Positions 11,205 to 18,702 of a stretch of DNA of 28,984 bases are shown here, piece after piece (positions within the stretch are counted from its first letter, which is position 1; each line of letters starts with the position of its first letter). The stretch comes from CAZFBR01 sp035353495 [NCBI: uncultured bacterium]. GTDB lineage: Bacteria; DAOPZR01. The DNA is taken from assembly GCA_964517215.1 (NCBI GenBank), contig CAZFBR010000013.1, forward strand, positions 1 through 28,984. The letters are read 5' to 3'. The notes beneath the pieces were generated by a model, which was not told where the DNA came from, searched no databases, and saw only the letters and a list, made by a program, of their open reading frames with translations. Made by a program: the position numbers and the translations under genes.

Positions 11205-11783
11205 CTACAACGGATATGATTCCATTACGCCGCTGCTGAACACATAGCGGATCGTTTCGCTTTTGTGGATGTTGTTTATGTGTATTGTCTGGATGGTATA
11301 ATCCGTGCCGCTGGTGGTATAGGTGTAGCTATTTTCCCACGGGTCGTCGGTAATCGTCGCCATATACGGCCCCGCCCAGCCGGCGGCGTTGTCGCTGTAC
11401 AGTTGCATGAGGGTGGTCCTTGGAAACTCGCTGTCACAATCCACCTGATACAGCGCCAGCGCGCTGTTGAATGCGCCGATATCACCCGCCGCCGTACCAA
11501 CTGTGGACTTCTCTGGTGCGCCTATCAGCTTTGGAACATTAATAAACAAAAACTCAGCAGCAAGAAGTGCCCCGACCAAAAAGAAGATACCACAATACCT
11601 CTTCCCCTGGTTATCACTCTTCCGGGTAAAGAACATCACTACTGATTTGACGACAAGTACAACAAAAACAAGGAACGGATACCACAACGATATTGCTGCA
11701 TTATATTCGTTGATTTCGACAAAAGGCAATATGATGAAGAATGCTACCGCAGCATTCGCCAGCAAGAATCTGTTCCAGGTCAT
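11205..11783 (-). CDS. membrane-anchored GspG-like protein, tandem copy 2
   Basis: Encodes 192 aa; GGGAGGAG lies 4 nt before the ATG. Three membrane helices (starting ANAAVAFFIILPFV, WYPFLVFVVLVVKSVVMFF and YCGIFFLVGALLAAEFLF) are followed from about residue 100 by a T2SS protein G-like domain: GDIGAFNSALALYQVDCDS, a Leu-rich turn, AGWAGPYMATITDDPW, then SYTYTTSGTDYTI. In GspG this is the D-I-x-A-x-x-x-A-L-x-x-Y-x-x-D and W-x-G-P-Y...DPWGNPY pattern. No GFTLIE prepilin signal is present. The positive loop TRKSDNQGKR between helices 2 and 3 places the C-terminal domain outside the cytoplasm. It is nearly the same as the gene 14 nt upstream; in DPWENS the usual Gly has become Glu. The helix-coding part is richer in A/T than its surroundings. 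Confidence 0.82.
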   Translation of the reverse strand: MTWNRFLLANAAVAFFIILPFVEINEYNAAISLWYPFLVFVVLVVKSVVMFFTRKSDNQGKRYCGIFFLVGALLAAEFLFINVPKLIGAPEKSTVGTAAGDIGAFNSALALYQVDCDSEFPRTTLMQLYSDNAAGWAGPYMATITDDPWENSYTYTTSGTDYTIQTIHINNIHKSETIRYVFSSGVMESYPL

Positions 11784-11797
11784 AGTACTCCTCCCGA

Positions 11798-12382
11798 TTA
11801 CAACGGATACGATTCCATCACACCGCTGCTGAATACATAGCGGATGGTCTCGCTTTTGTGTGTGTTGTTGCTTATGTGTATTGTCAGGATGGTATAATCC
11901 GTGCCGTTGCTGGTATAGGTGTAACAATTGCCCCACGGGTCGTTGGTAATCGTTGCCATGTACGGCCCCGCCCAACCGGCAGCGTTGTCGCTGTACAGTT
12001 GCATGAGGGTTGTTGCGGGAAACGGATGGCTGTCGCAATCAACCTGATACAGCGCCAGCGCGCTGTTGAATGCGCTGATGTCACCCGACGCCGCACCGGC
12101 TGGGGTTTTTTCTGATACGCTCATCAGCTTTGGAATATGCATCGTCAAAAGCTCAACAGCAAGAAGTATCCCCACAAAAAAGAAGACACCACAATAATGA
12201 TCTCCCCGCTTATCGCTTTCCCGGGTAAAGAACATCACGAATGATTTGATGACAAGTACGGGAATAACGAGAAGCGGATAAAACATCGTTATTACTGCAT
12301 TTTGTCCGTTGATTTCTACAAAAGGCAGCATAATGAAAAATGCTACCGCAGCATTCGCCAGCAAGAATCTGTTCCAGGTCAT
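11798..12382 (-). CDS. membrane-anchored GspG-like protein, tandem copy 1
   Basis: Encodes 194 aa; GAGGAG lies 7 nt before the ATG. It has the same architecture as the following gene: three N-terminal helices, a positive loop (TRESDKRGDHY) between helices 2 and 3, and a C-terminal GspG-like domain with GDISAFNSALALYQVDCDS, GWAGPYMATITNDPWGNCY and SETIRYVFSSGVMESYPL. This copy keeps the DPWGN motif of pseudopilins. Both copies begin MTWNRFLLANAAVAFFI and end with the same 18 residues, so they arose by tandem duplication. The gene begins 12 nt after the last ABC permease gene and is probably the penultimate gene of the trxB run. Function is unknown; a periplasmic domain that binds calcium or a partner protein is a guess from the fold. 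Confidence 0.82.
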   Translation of the reverse strand: MTWNRFLLANAAVAFFIMLPFVEINGQNAVITMFYPLLVIPVLVIKSFVMFFTRESDKRGDHYCGVFFFVGILLAVELLTMHIPKLMSVSEKTPAGAASGDISAFNSALALYQVDCDSHPFPATTLMQLYSDNAAGWAGPYMATITNDPWGNCYTYTSNGTDYTILTIHISNNTHKSETIRYVFSSGVMESYPL

Positions 12383-12394
12383 ATCGTTTCTCCT

Positions 12395-13396
12395 CTACCA
12401 CCGGCGGCTGTGCAGGATGCGTGCCAGCGACGCGGGCGGGCGCGTTTCGAGATAGCGCAGCCAGTGCAGGACGCGGCTGCGCTCGCGCGGGCGCAGGCGG
12501 GCAAGCAGATGGCGGTCGACCCAGGCGGCATTGCCGAAATTGGCCAGCAGGAGCGCAATGATCATCAGCGGGAACGGCAGGGTCGGGAAGACCTGCGTCG
12601 GCATATCGGGAAAGATCTCCTGCAGCGTTGTGGCGAAGGTCTGCAGCGCCACGAACCCGAGCGTGCCGAGCGCGGCGCGCAGCGGATGCCAGTTGCCGAA
12701 TATGACGATGGCGAGCGCGATCCAGCCGATCCCCTCCACCCCGTAGGGGCGCGACCAGCCGGGCTTGACCAGCAGCGAGAACGACGCGCCGCCCAGCCCG
12801 ACCAGCGCCCCGCCGGTCAGCGCCGCCGCATACTGCCAGCGCGCGACATTAAGGCCGCGCGCGTACGCCGCCTCCGCGCGTTCGCCGACGGCCCGCAGCG
12901 CCAGTCCCATGCGGGTGCGATAGAAAAAGGCCCAGCAGCAGACGACTGCGAGCAGCGCCAGATAAACGAACAGGTTCTGGCGGAAAAAGATCGCGCCGAC
13001 GACCGGGATATCCGTCAGCAGCGGCACTGCCACGGGCGGGATGAGCACTGCGCCGGCGGGCTGGTGCGCAACGCTGTTGCCCAGCACATAGGCGAGATCG
13101 CGGGCGAGCAGCGCCAGTACGAATCCCGTCGCCACCTGCGACTGGCGCAGGGCTATCCCGGTGAAGGCGATCAGCCCGGATACGGCCATGCCGACCGCCA
13201 TCCCCGCCGCAATGCCGGCGAGCGGGCAGCCGGTGGCGAGCGCGGCGGCAAACGCCGCCATCGCCGCGAGCAGGATGGTGCCGTCAAGCGACAGGTTGAT
13301 CACGCCCGCGCGCTCGGCGATCGTCTCGCCGATGACCGCGAACAGCAGCGGCGGCGCGGCGCCGAGCACGATGGCGAGGAAACTCACCGCGTCCAT
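12395..13396 (-). CDS. BMP-family nucleoside ABC transporter permease (second subunit)
   Basis: Encodes 333 aa. ATG at 13396 begins MDAVSFLAIVLGAAPPLLFA; it overlaps the end of the first permease gene by 13 nt. The family motif IGETIAERAGVINLSLDGTI, seen in NupQ/YufQ and RbsC-type permeases, is present, followed by about eight further hydrophobic helices. The EAA-like loop is MGLALRAVGERAEAAYARGL, and GGASFSLLVKPGWSRPYGVEGIGW is also typical. It forms the inner-membrane channel with the permease upstream and takes up nucleosides or a related solute delivered by the BMP lipoprotein. The reading frame extends far upstream of this ATG without homology, which supports the chosen start. Confidence 0.92.
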   Translation of the reverse strand: MDAVSFLAIVLGAAPPLLFAVIGETIAERAGVINLSLDGTILLAAMAAFAAALATGCPLAGIAAGMAVGMAVSGLIAFTGIALRQSQVATGFVLALLARDLAYVLGNSVAHQPAGAVLIPPVAVPLLTDIPVVGAIFFRQNLFVYLALLAVVCCWAFFYRTRMGLALRAVGERAEAAYARGLNVARWQYAAALTGGALVGLGGASFSLLVKPGWSRPYGVEGIGWIALAIVIFGNWHPLRAALGTLGFVALQTFATTLQEIFPDMPTQVFPTLPFPLMIIALLLANFGNAAWVDRHLLARLRPRERSRVLHWLRYLETRPPASLARILHSRRW

Positions 13397-14484
13397 TGCC
13401 ACACCTTCCGCTTGCGCTGCCGCCACTGCCAGCCACGGGCCGTGAGCAGGCCCAGCACGAGCAGCCCCTGGATTACGCCGCCGAGCGCGGAATCGAGCTG
13501 GAGCTGCAGCGCGAGCTGGAGCGAGCCCATGGCGATGGCGGCGAAGGCCAGGGCGATCAGCAGCGAGCGCCACGGCCGGAACCCGGCGCAAAGCACCACC
13601 ATGATGGCGAGGAAGCCGTAGCCGTTGGAGATCAGCGGGTAGAGCTGGTGCCGCGAGGTCGCCCCGACGACCTGCGTCCAGCCCGCCAGCCCCGCCAGCC
13701 CGCCGGCCAGGACGAACGCCCCGCACAACTGGCGCACGGCAGGCACGCCGAGGCGGGCACTCGCCTCCACATTATTGCCCAGCGCCTTGAGCCGCAGCCC
13801 GAAATGCGAGCCGCGCAGCAGGAAGGCAACCAGGACGAATGCGGCGAGGGCGAGCAGCAGTTCCACCGGCCCGACGGGGAACCCGGCGCAATCGGGGAGC
13901 CAGAGCGCCGGCGGGAACGGCTCCGTGCCGCTGGTCGACGCGATGCCGGCCCGCCGCCACGGCCCGAGCACCAGCCAGACGGTCAGCGAATTGGCGACGA
14001 AATAGAGGCCCAGCCCGCCGAAGATCTCATTGACATTGCCCCAGAAACGCAGCGCGCCGGTGAGCAGCGCCCAGAGCGCACCGCCCAGTATTGCCGCCAG
14101 CGCCGCAACGGCGAGCGCCGCAGCCGGGGGCAGGATCGCGCCCCACAGCCGCAAGGCGCCGGTGGCGAAGACCGCACCCATCACGATCTGCCCTTCGATC
14201 CCGATATTCCACATCCCCGCCGCGAAGGTCAGCAGCAGGGCCGCGGCGCAGAACAGCAGCGGCACCCACGCGTCGATGACATACGCCGCGGCGTTGGGCG
14301 TGCCGAACGACCCGGTGAAGATCAGTTCCGCGACATGCCAGGGCGAGGCGCCGAGCACCGCGACCACCAGCGCGGCCAGCGCGAGCGCGATGAGCAGGCC
14401 GGCCAGCCGGCGGCGCTGCGCGCGATTGAGCCAGAGCGCCAGCGTGATCGCCAGCCGGTGCCGCAGCGTATGGCGCCTGGTCAT
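13384..14484 (-). CDS. BMP-family nucleoside ABC transporter permease (first subunit)
   Basis: Encodes 366 aa from an ATG that overlaps the ATPase stop (ATGA). A basic N-terminus is followed by a helix (LAGLLIALALAALVVAVLG), then ASPWHVAELIFTGSFGTPNA and LLLTFAAGMWNIGIEGQIVM, the hallmark of YufP/NupP-type permeases. GLRLKALGNNVEASARLG is the cytoplasmic coupling loop that contacts the ATPase. About ten helices in all. It pairs with the permease encoded next to form the transmembrane pore. Length is normal for the family. The solute class (purine nucleosides) is inferred from the BMP-type binding protein, not from this chain. Confidence 0.93.
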   Translation of the reverse strand: MTRRHTLRHRLAITLALWLNRAQRRRLAGLLIALALAALVVAVLGASPWHVAELIFTGSFGTPNAAAYVIDAWVPLLFCAAALLLTFAAGMWNIGIEGQIVMGAVFATGALRLWGAILPPAAALAVAALAAILGGALWALLTGALRFWGNVNEIFGGLGLYFVANSLTVWLVLGPWRRAGIASTSGTEPFPPALWLPDCAGFPVGPVELLLALAAFVLVAFLLRGSHFGLRLKALGNNVEASARLGVPAVRQLCGAFVLAGGLAGLAGWTQVVGATSRHQLYPLISNGYGFLAIMVVLCAGFRPWRSLLIALAFAAIAMGSLQLALQLQLDSALGGVIQGLLVLGLLTARGWQWRQRKRKVWQWTR

Positions 14485-15938
14485 GCCGCCCGCCCCGCGC
14501 CGCCGATCAGCGCGCCCAGCTTCTCCACCGACGCGTCCGCCGCCGCGAGGATTGTCGGCTGGCCGGCGTAAAAGACGATAATGCGGTCGCTGCGCTCGCA
14601 CAGCTCCTCGAGGTCGGCGGATGCGAACATGATCGCCGTCCCCTGCCGCGCCCGCGCCGCGAGCCGCTCCCAGACCGCCAGCGACGACTCGATATCCAGC
14701 CCGCGCGTCGGATGTTCGAGCAGCAGCAGCGCCAGTTGTTCCGGCAGCAGGCCGAGCAGCAGCCGCTGCTGGTTGCCGCCCGACAGCTCGCGCACCCGGG
14801 TCTCCGGCGTCCCCTTGACCTGGTACTCGTCGATCAGCGTGCGCGCCGCCACCAGGGTCGACGGCCAGTCGATGCGCAGGGGATGGCGGCGCCGGGCGAG
14901 CGCGACATGTTCCGCCACGGTGAGGGCGGCGACCAGCCCCTCGCCCAGCCGGTCGGACGGCAGGTAGGCGACCCCCGCATCGAGGTAGTCGTGATAGCCG
15001 CGCCCGGTGAGCACAGTCTCGTCCAGCGTGATCGTTCCCTGCGCCACCGGGAGCAGGCCGGCCGCCGCGCGCAGCAACAGCCGCTGGCCGCTCCCTTCCA
15101 GTCCGGCGAGGCCGATCACTTCACCCGCGCCGACGGTCAGCGACAGTTCCCGCACGGTCAGGTGGCGGTCGGCGACGGTCAGGCCGCGGATGCAGCTGCG
15201 CGGCTGCGCCGCCGTGACCGCCGGCTTCGCCACGCGCGGCAGGTCGTGCCCGAACATCATGCGCACCAGCGTCGCGTCCGGGCAGGGGAGCGGCGCCTCG
15301 CCGGTCACCCGCCCGCGGGCGAGCACGGTCACCCGGCTGCAGATCGCCGCCGCTTCGGCCAGCTTGTGGGTGACGAAGAGCACGCTGTTCCCCTCTTCCG
15401 CCAGCTGCCGCAGCGCGGCGAACAGCTTCTCCCGCTGCGCCGCGGAGATGGCGGTGGTCGGCTCGTCGAGGATGAGCACGCGCACGCCGCGCGCCAGCAG
15501 GCGCAGCAGCTCGAGCTGCTGCCGCTCGCCGATGCTCAGCGTCTGCACCAGCGCGTCGGTATCGAAGGTGAACGTGAATCGCGCTGCCAGCCGGCACAGC
15601 AGGCGGCGCGCGGCCAGTGCCGAACCCGCCGGCGCGCCCAGCCGGAAATTCTCCAGCACGGTCAGGTTGGGGAAATCGAGCGGCTCCTGATAGAGCATGC
15701 CGATGCCGCGGTCCATCGCCATTTCCGGCGAATAGAAGCGCACCGGCTCGCCGTCGATCGCCACTGTTCCCTCGTTGGCGCGGTAATAACCGGCGAGGAT
15801 CTTCATCAGCGTGCTCTTCCCCGCCCCGTTCTCCCCGAGCAGCCCGTGGATGACCCCGGGCCGGATCGTCAGCGAGACGCGATCGACTGCGCGCAGGGTG
15901 GCGAAGGTGCGGGTAATCCCGCGCAGTTCAACCTGCAT
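14481..15938 (-). CDS. nucleoside/sugar ABC transporter ATPase, two NBDs
   Basis: Encodes 485 aa. The first nucleotide-binding domain has Walker A GENGAGKST at about 35-43, signature LSIGERQQ and Walker B VLILDEPTTAIS. The second domain has a degenerate Walker A (GLAGLEGSGQRLLL), signature LSGGNQQR and the region LLLLEHPTRGLD. A second half with weak Walker A is usual in RbsA/MglA/NupO-type ATPases, where only one site is fully active. It powers import through the two permeases encoded directly after it. The gene starts 9 nt past the BMP lipoprotein stop and ends in an ATGA overlap with the first permease. Confidence 0.95.
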   Translation of the reverse strand: MQVELRGITRTFATLRAVDRVSLTIRPGVIHGLLGENGAGKSTLMKILAGYYRANEGTVAIDGEPVRFYSPEMAMDRGIGMLYQEPLDFPNLTVLENFRLGAPAGSALAARRLLCRLAARFTFTFDTDALVQTLSIGERQQLELLRLLARGVRVLILDEPTTAISAAQREKLFAALRQLAEEGNSVLFVTHKLAEAAAICSRVTVLARGRVTGEAPLPCPDATLVRMMFGHDLPRVAKPAVTAAQPRSCIRGLTVADRHLTVRELSLTVGAGEVIGLAGLEGSGQRLLLRAAAGLLPVAQGTITLDETVLTGRGYHDYLDAGVAYLPSDRLGEGLVAALTVAEHVALARRRHPLRIDWPSTLVAARTLIDEYQVKGTPETRVRELSGGNQQRLLLGLLPEQLALLLLEHPTRGLDIESSLAVWERLAARARQGTAIMFASADLEELCERSDRIIVFYAGQPTILAAADASVEKLGALIGGAGRAA

Positions 15939-15947
15939 GGGCGCGCC

Positions 15948-17141
15948 TCACTCCCCCGCTCCGGTCATCCCCTGCAGCAGATGCGGCAGGTACCAGAGCT
16001 GGGTATCGGAAACCGTGCTGCCGGCCGGCAGGAAGACGCTGCCGTCCTGCCAGTTGAGCGGGCCGCAAAACAGGTTGATGCTGCCGTTTCCCAGCCCCGT
16101 GATAAAGGCGTCGAGCTTGGCGCTGGTGGCCGCGCTCAGCGCCCGGCCGCGCACAAAGCCGATGGCGCTGCGGTCGGGGTCATTGATATCGTTCCAGTCG
16201 GGCCCGGTCCAGTCGAAATAGCGCATCCAGCGCCCGTCCCGCGCCAGCTTCACCGCCTTGCCGTAGGCGGGACCCCAGTTGAAGTAAGGGACGCCCAACG
16301 CCGCGTCGGGCACTTCTTCACAGGCGTCGCGATAATCGTAGGGGATCGCCCAGACCTCGCGCCCGACCCGGCGCTGCTTGCCCGCCTCGACCAGCGCCTC
16401 GGTGGTATCGATCGCTGAAATCACCACATCGTACCCGGTATGGAAGAACTCGGCGCTCACCTTGCCCGGATCGAGCGTCTGGCCGGGGATATTGAACCAG
16501 AACCCGATCCATTTGACCGCGAACTGCAGCGCCTGCGGATCCTGCTTCCGCTCCTCCACCCAGGCGTAGCGCGCGCCGAGATAAGCCGCCGCCGCGAACC
16601 GCCGTGTCTCGGCGTTGATCAGCGGCCCGAGATAGCCGATCTTCCCCGTGCGCGTGGTCAGGGCGGCGACAAACCCCGAGATCATCCGCGCATATTCCAT
16701 TCGCCCCATGCAGTTGCTCAGGTTGGGGAGCGGCCGGTAATTGCGCCCGTCGGGCCACGCCTGATCGCCCGACACATTGAGGAACGGGGTCTCCGGATGG
16801 CGCGCCGCCGCCTCGCAGATGCCGTCCTGGAAGTCGTCCGAGGTGGCGATGATGAGCCGCGCGCCCTTGGTGATCAGGTCGTCGACCACCTGCGGGATGG
16901 TCAGCCCCGGCTTGGCGACGGGATTGACATTATCGACGTAGAGCATGCGCGTCCCGGGCTGCTGCGCTTCGACATAGCGGCCCGCCGTGTAATGCGCCGC
17001 GCTCCAGCCGTGGTCATTGTACGGCCCGACCATGATCACCCCGAAGGTGAAGGTATCGCCCGGCGCCGCCGATGGCGCGGTGCCGCTCCCGCCGCAGCCG
17101 GCCAGCAACAGCACCGGCAACAGCCACCACGACCGGTTCAT
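15948..17141 (-). CDS. BMP-family substrate-binding lipoprotein
   Basis: Encodes 397 aa. The signal peptide MNRSWWLLPVLLLAGCGGSG has the lipobox LAGC, so it is probably lipid-anchored. The body matches PnrA/Med-type binding proteins: FTFGVIMVGPYNDHGWSAAH, KPGLTIPQVVDDLITKGARL, IIATSDDFQDGICEAAARHP and IGYLGPLINAETRRFAAAAY. These proteins bind purine nucleosides (or related solutes, even ions) and hand them to the permeases encoded downstream. The aromatic-rich C-terminal half (WIGFWFNIPGQTLDP, YFDWTGPDWNDINDP) is fuller than in common BMP proteins. Its ATG overlaps the stop of the upstream GspG-like gene (ATGA), which ties that protein to the importer. Confidence 0.93.
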   Translation of the reverse strand: MNRSWWLLPVLLLAGCGGSGTAPSAAPGDTFTFGVIMVGPYNDHGWSAAHYTAGRYVEAQQPGTRMLYVDNVNPVAKPGLTIPQVVDDLITKGARLIIATSDDFQDGICEAAARHPETPFLNVSGDQAWPDGRNYRPLPNLSNCMGRMEYARMISGFVAALTTRTGKIGYLGPLINAETRRFAAAAYLGARYAWVEERKQDPQALQFAVKWIGFWFNIPGQTLDPGKVSAEFFHTGYDVVISAIDTTEALVEAGKQRRVGREVWAIPYDYRDACEEVPDAALGVPYFNWGPAYGKAVKLARDGRWMRYFDWTGPDWNDINDPDRSAIGFVRGRALSAATSAKLDAFITGLGNGSINLFCGPLNWQDGSVFLPAGSTVSDTQLWYLPHLLQGMTGAGE

Positions 17142-17632
17142 TGCGTAATCAACTCCATGGAATCTGTCGCAAGAATATAGCGGATGGTTTCCGAACTGCC
17201 GTACCGCACTTCGTGAATGGACATTATCGTATAATTGCTGCCGTCGCTTGTGTAGCAGTAGCGATTATCCCAAGGATCCGCAGTTATTGTTGCCATATAC
17301 GGTCCAGACCACCCGTCAGTATCGTCTTTCACCAATTGCGCGAGCGTGCCCGGGCACTTGTGGGACACAACATCCTGCTGATAGATTTCCATCGCGGACC
17401 TGATGGCACCGATATCACCTGAAGCAGCCGAGCATTTCAACTGATTGACTAACCGCACAGCGACAATCGACATGCACCAGAAACCGCAGCACAATAGCAA
17501 CAATGCGCACCCGGCCATCCGAAGCGCTTTCTGCCTTTTACCCGAACGCTCTTCTCTAACCGCCAGGAACAGCATGACGGCCGCAGCAAGCCATGTCAGA
17601 ACGCACGCAACACACAAGACGATACCAGTCAT
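17138..17632 (-). CDS. membrane-anchored GspG-like protein, dispersed copy
   Basis: Encodes 164 aa. ATG at 17632 overlaps the MBL stop (ATGA), and its own TGA overlaps the BMP start (ATGA), so it is coupled on both sides. Two helices (IVLCVACVLTWLAAAVMLFL and MAGCALLLLCCGFWCMSIV) flank a positive loop (REERSGKRQKALR), placing both ends outside the cytoplasm. The C-terminal domain is GspG-like: GDIGAIRSAMEIYQQDV, GWSGPYMATITADPWDNRY, CYTSDGSNYTIMSIH, and SETIRYILATDSMELI. It is a paralogue of the tandem pair at 11205-12382 (shared GPYMATIT-xDPW and SETIRY) but with a different two-helix anchor. No prepilin signal. Possibly an accessory of the nucleoside importer. Confidence 0.82.
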   Translation of the reverse strand: MTGIVLCVACVLTWLAAAVMLFLAVREERSGKRQKALRMAGCALLLLCCGFWCMSIVAVRLVNQLKCSAASGDIGAIRSAMEIYQQDVVSHKCPGTLAQLVKDDTDGWSGPYMATITADPWDNRYCYTSDGSNYTIMSIHEVRYGSSETIRYILATDSMELITQ

Positions 17633-18237
17633 TGCGTGACGAACGGATTGTGCCGCTTCTCGTGGGCGAGGGTGGTCGACGGGCCGTGGCCGCAATAAAC
17701 AACCCGGTCGCCCAGCACGTACAATGTGCGGATGGAGTTTGCCAGCGCGGTCATGCTGCCGCCGGGGAAATCGGTACGGCCAACCGATTCATGGAACAGC
17801 GTATCTCCCGCCATGAGCGTTGTCCCGTCGATATCGAACGCAACCCCGCCCGGCGTATGGCCGGGCGTATGGATCACGGTAATCTCCAGGCCGGCCAGGT
17901 TCAGCTTCTGCCCGCCCTGCAAAATGACGTCCGCCGGTTGGATTTCCACGGCCGTACCCAGAAAGAGCGACAGATTCAGTTCACTGTCTGGGAGCATGGC
18001 CGCGTCATCGGCATGGATATAAACCTTGGCCCCGGTCGCCAACCGCAGGTCGTCCACCGCCCCGATATGGTCAACATGCCCGTGGGTCAGCAGAATGCCC
18101 GCCAGCGGGTGCGTGCCCACCGCCTGCATGATGCGCTTGGCGTCGTCGCCTGGGTCAACCACCAGACAAGTCCCTTCATGCTCGATGATATGGCAATTGG
18201 TTCCCAGCATCCCGACGGCTACGGTGGTGATGTTCAT
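17629..18237 (-). CDS. MBL-fold metallo-hydrolase (glyoxalase II-like)
   Basis: Encodes 202 aa. All metal-binding motifs of the metallo-beta-lactamase fold are visible: LLTHGHVDHIG (HxHxDH), HTPGHTPGG (His), MAGDTLF (Asp) and YCGHGPSTT (His). The length and the signature GTNCHIIEHEGTCLVVDPG match the short bacterial hydroxyacylglutathione hydrolase-like group, cytoplasmic zinc (or iron) enzymes that hydrolyse thioesters. Substrate specificity cannot be read from the sequence. It starts 5 nt after the dtd stop and is coupled to the GspG-like gene. The trio trxB-dtd-MBL looks like a housekeeping or quality-control set. Confidence 0.93.
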   Translation of the reverse strand: MNITTVAVGMLGTNCHIIEHEGTCLVVDPGDDAKRIMQAVGTHPLAGILLTHGHVDHIGAVDDLRLATGAKVYIHADDAAMLPDSELNLSLFLGTAVEIQPADVILQGGQKLNLAGLEITVIHTPGHTPGGVAFDIDGTTLMAGDTLFHESVGRTDFPGGSMTALANSIRTLYVLGDRVVYCGHGPSTTLAHEKRHNPFVTQ

Positions 18238-18242
18238 GACGG

Positions 18243-18701
18243 TTATTGTATCCTCGAATTCGTATCAACGGCGTCGATAATGAACGTAACGGGTCCATCA
18301 TTGGTGATTTCGACCTGCATATGCTGGCGGAAGAACCCCGTCACTACCGGAACGCCGGCCGCTTGCACTGCATCCGCCAGCGCAGTGAACAGCGGTTCTG
18401 CGATCTCCGGGGCCGCGGCCTCGGAAAAACCGGGCCGGTTACCCTTGCGCGTGTCCGCACAAAGCGTGAACTGCGGAACCAGCAGCATCATGCCGCCGCT
18501 CTCACGCACCGACAGGTTCATCTTGCCAGCCGCATCCTCGAAACAGCGCAGATTAACCAGCCGCTCCGCCAGCCGCTGCGCCTGCGCCGGGGTGTCCGTG
18601 GCAAACACCCCGACCAGGACCGCGAGCCCCCGACCGCCTTCGCGACGTTCGCCCGGGATGCTCACCGCACTGGCGGCCGCCCGCTGCACCAGCGCGCGCA
18701 T
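18243..18701 (-). CDS. dtd: D-aminoacyl-tRNA deacylase
   Basis: Encodes 152 aa, normal length. It removes D-amino acids (and glycine from tRNA-Ala) from mischarged tRNAs in the cytoplasm. ATG at 18701 gives the family start MRALVQRAAASAVSI. The Gly-cisPro motif NDGPVTF is intact at 134-140. The other active-site motif, usually SQFTL, reads PQFTL at 76-80, so the Ser is Pro; nearby LCADTRKGNRPGF is typical. Pro at this place recalls the PQATL of the related ATD proteins, but the remaining residues are DTD-like. The gene begins 1 nt after the trxB stop, so the two are tightly linked. Confidence 0.93.
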   Translation of the reverse strand: MRALVQRAAASAVSIPGERREGGRGLAVLVGVFATDTPAQAQRLAERLVNLRCFEDAAGKMNLSVRESGGMMLLVPQFTLCADTRKGNRPGFSEAAAPEIAEPLFTALADAVQAAGVPVVTGFFRQHMQVEITNDGPVTFIIDAVDTNSRIQ

Positions 18702-18702
18702 A

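Noticed and set aside
14712-16418. 568-codon plus-strand frame opposite the ABC ATPase and BMP genes
   Set aside because: Antisense to two well-recognised genes; Gln/Arg-rich with no fold.
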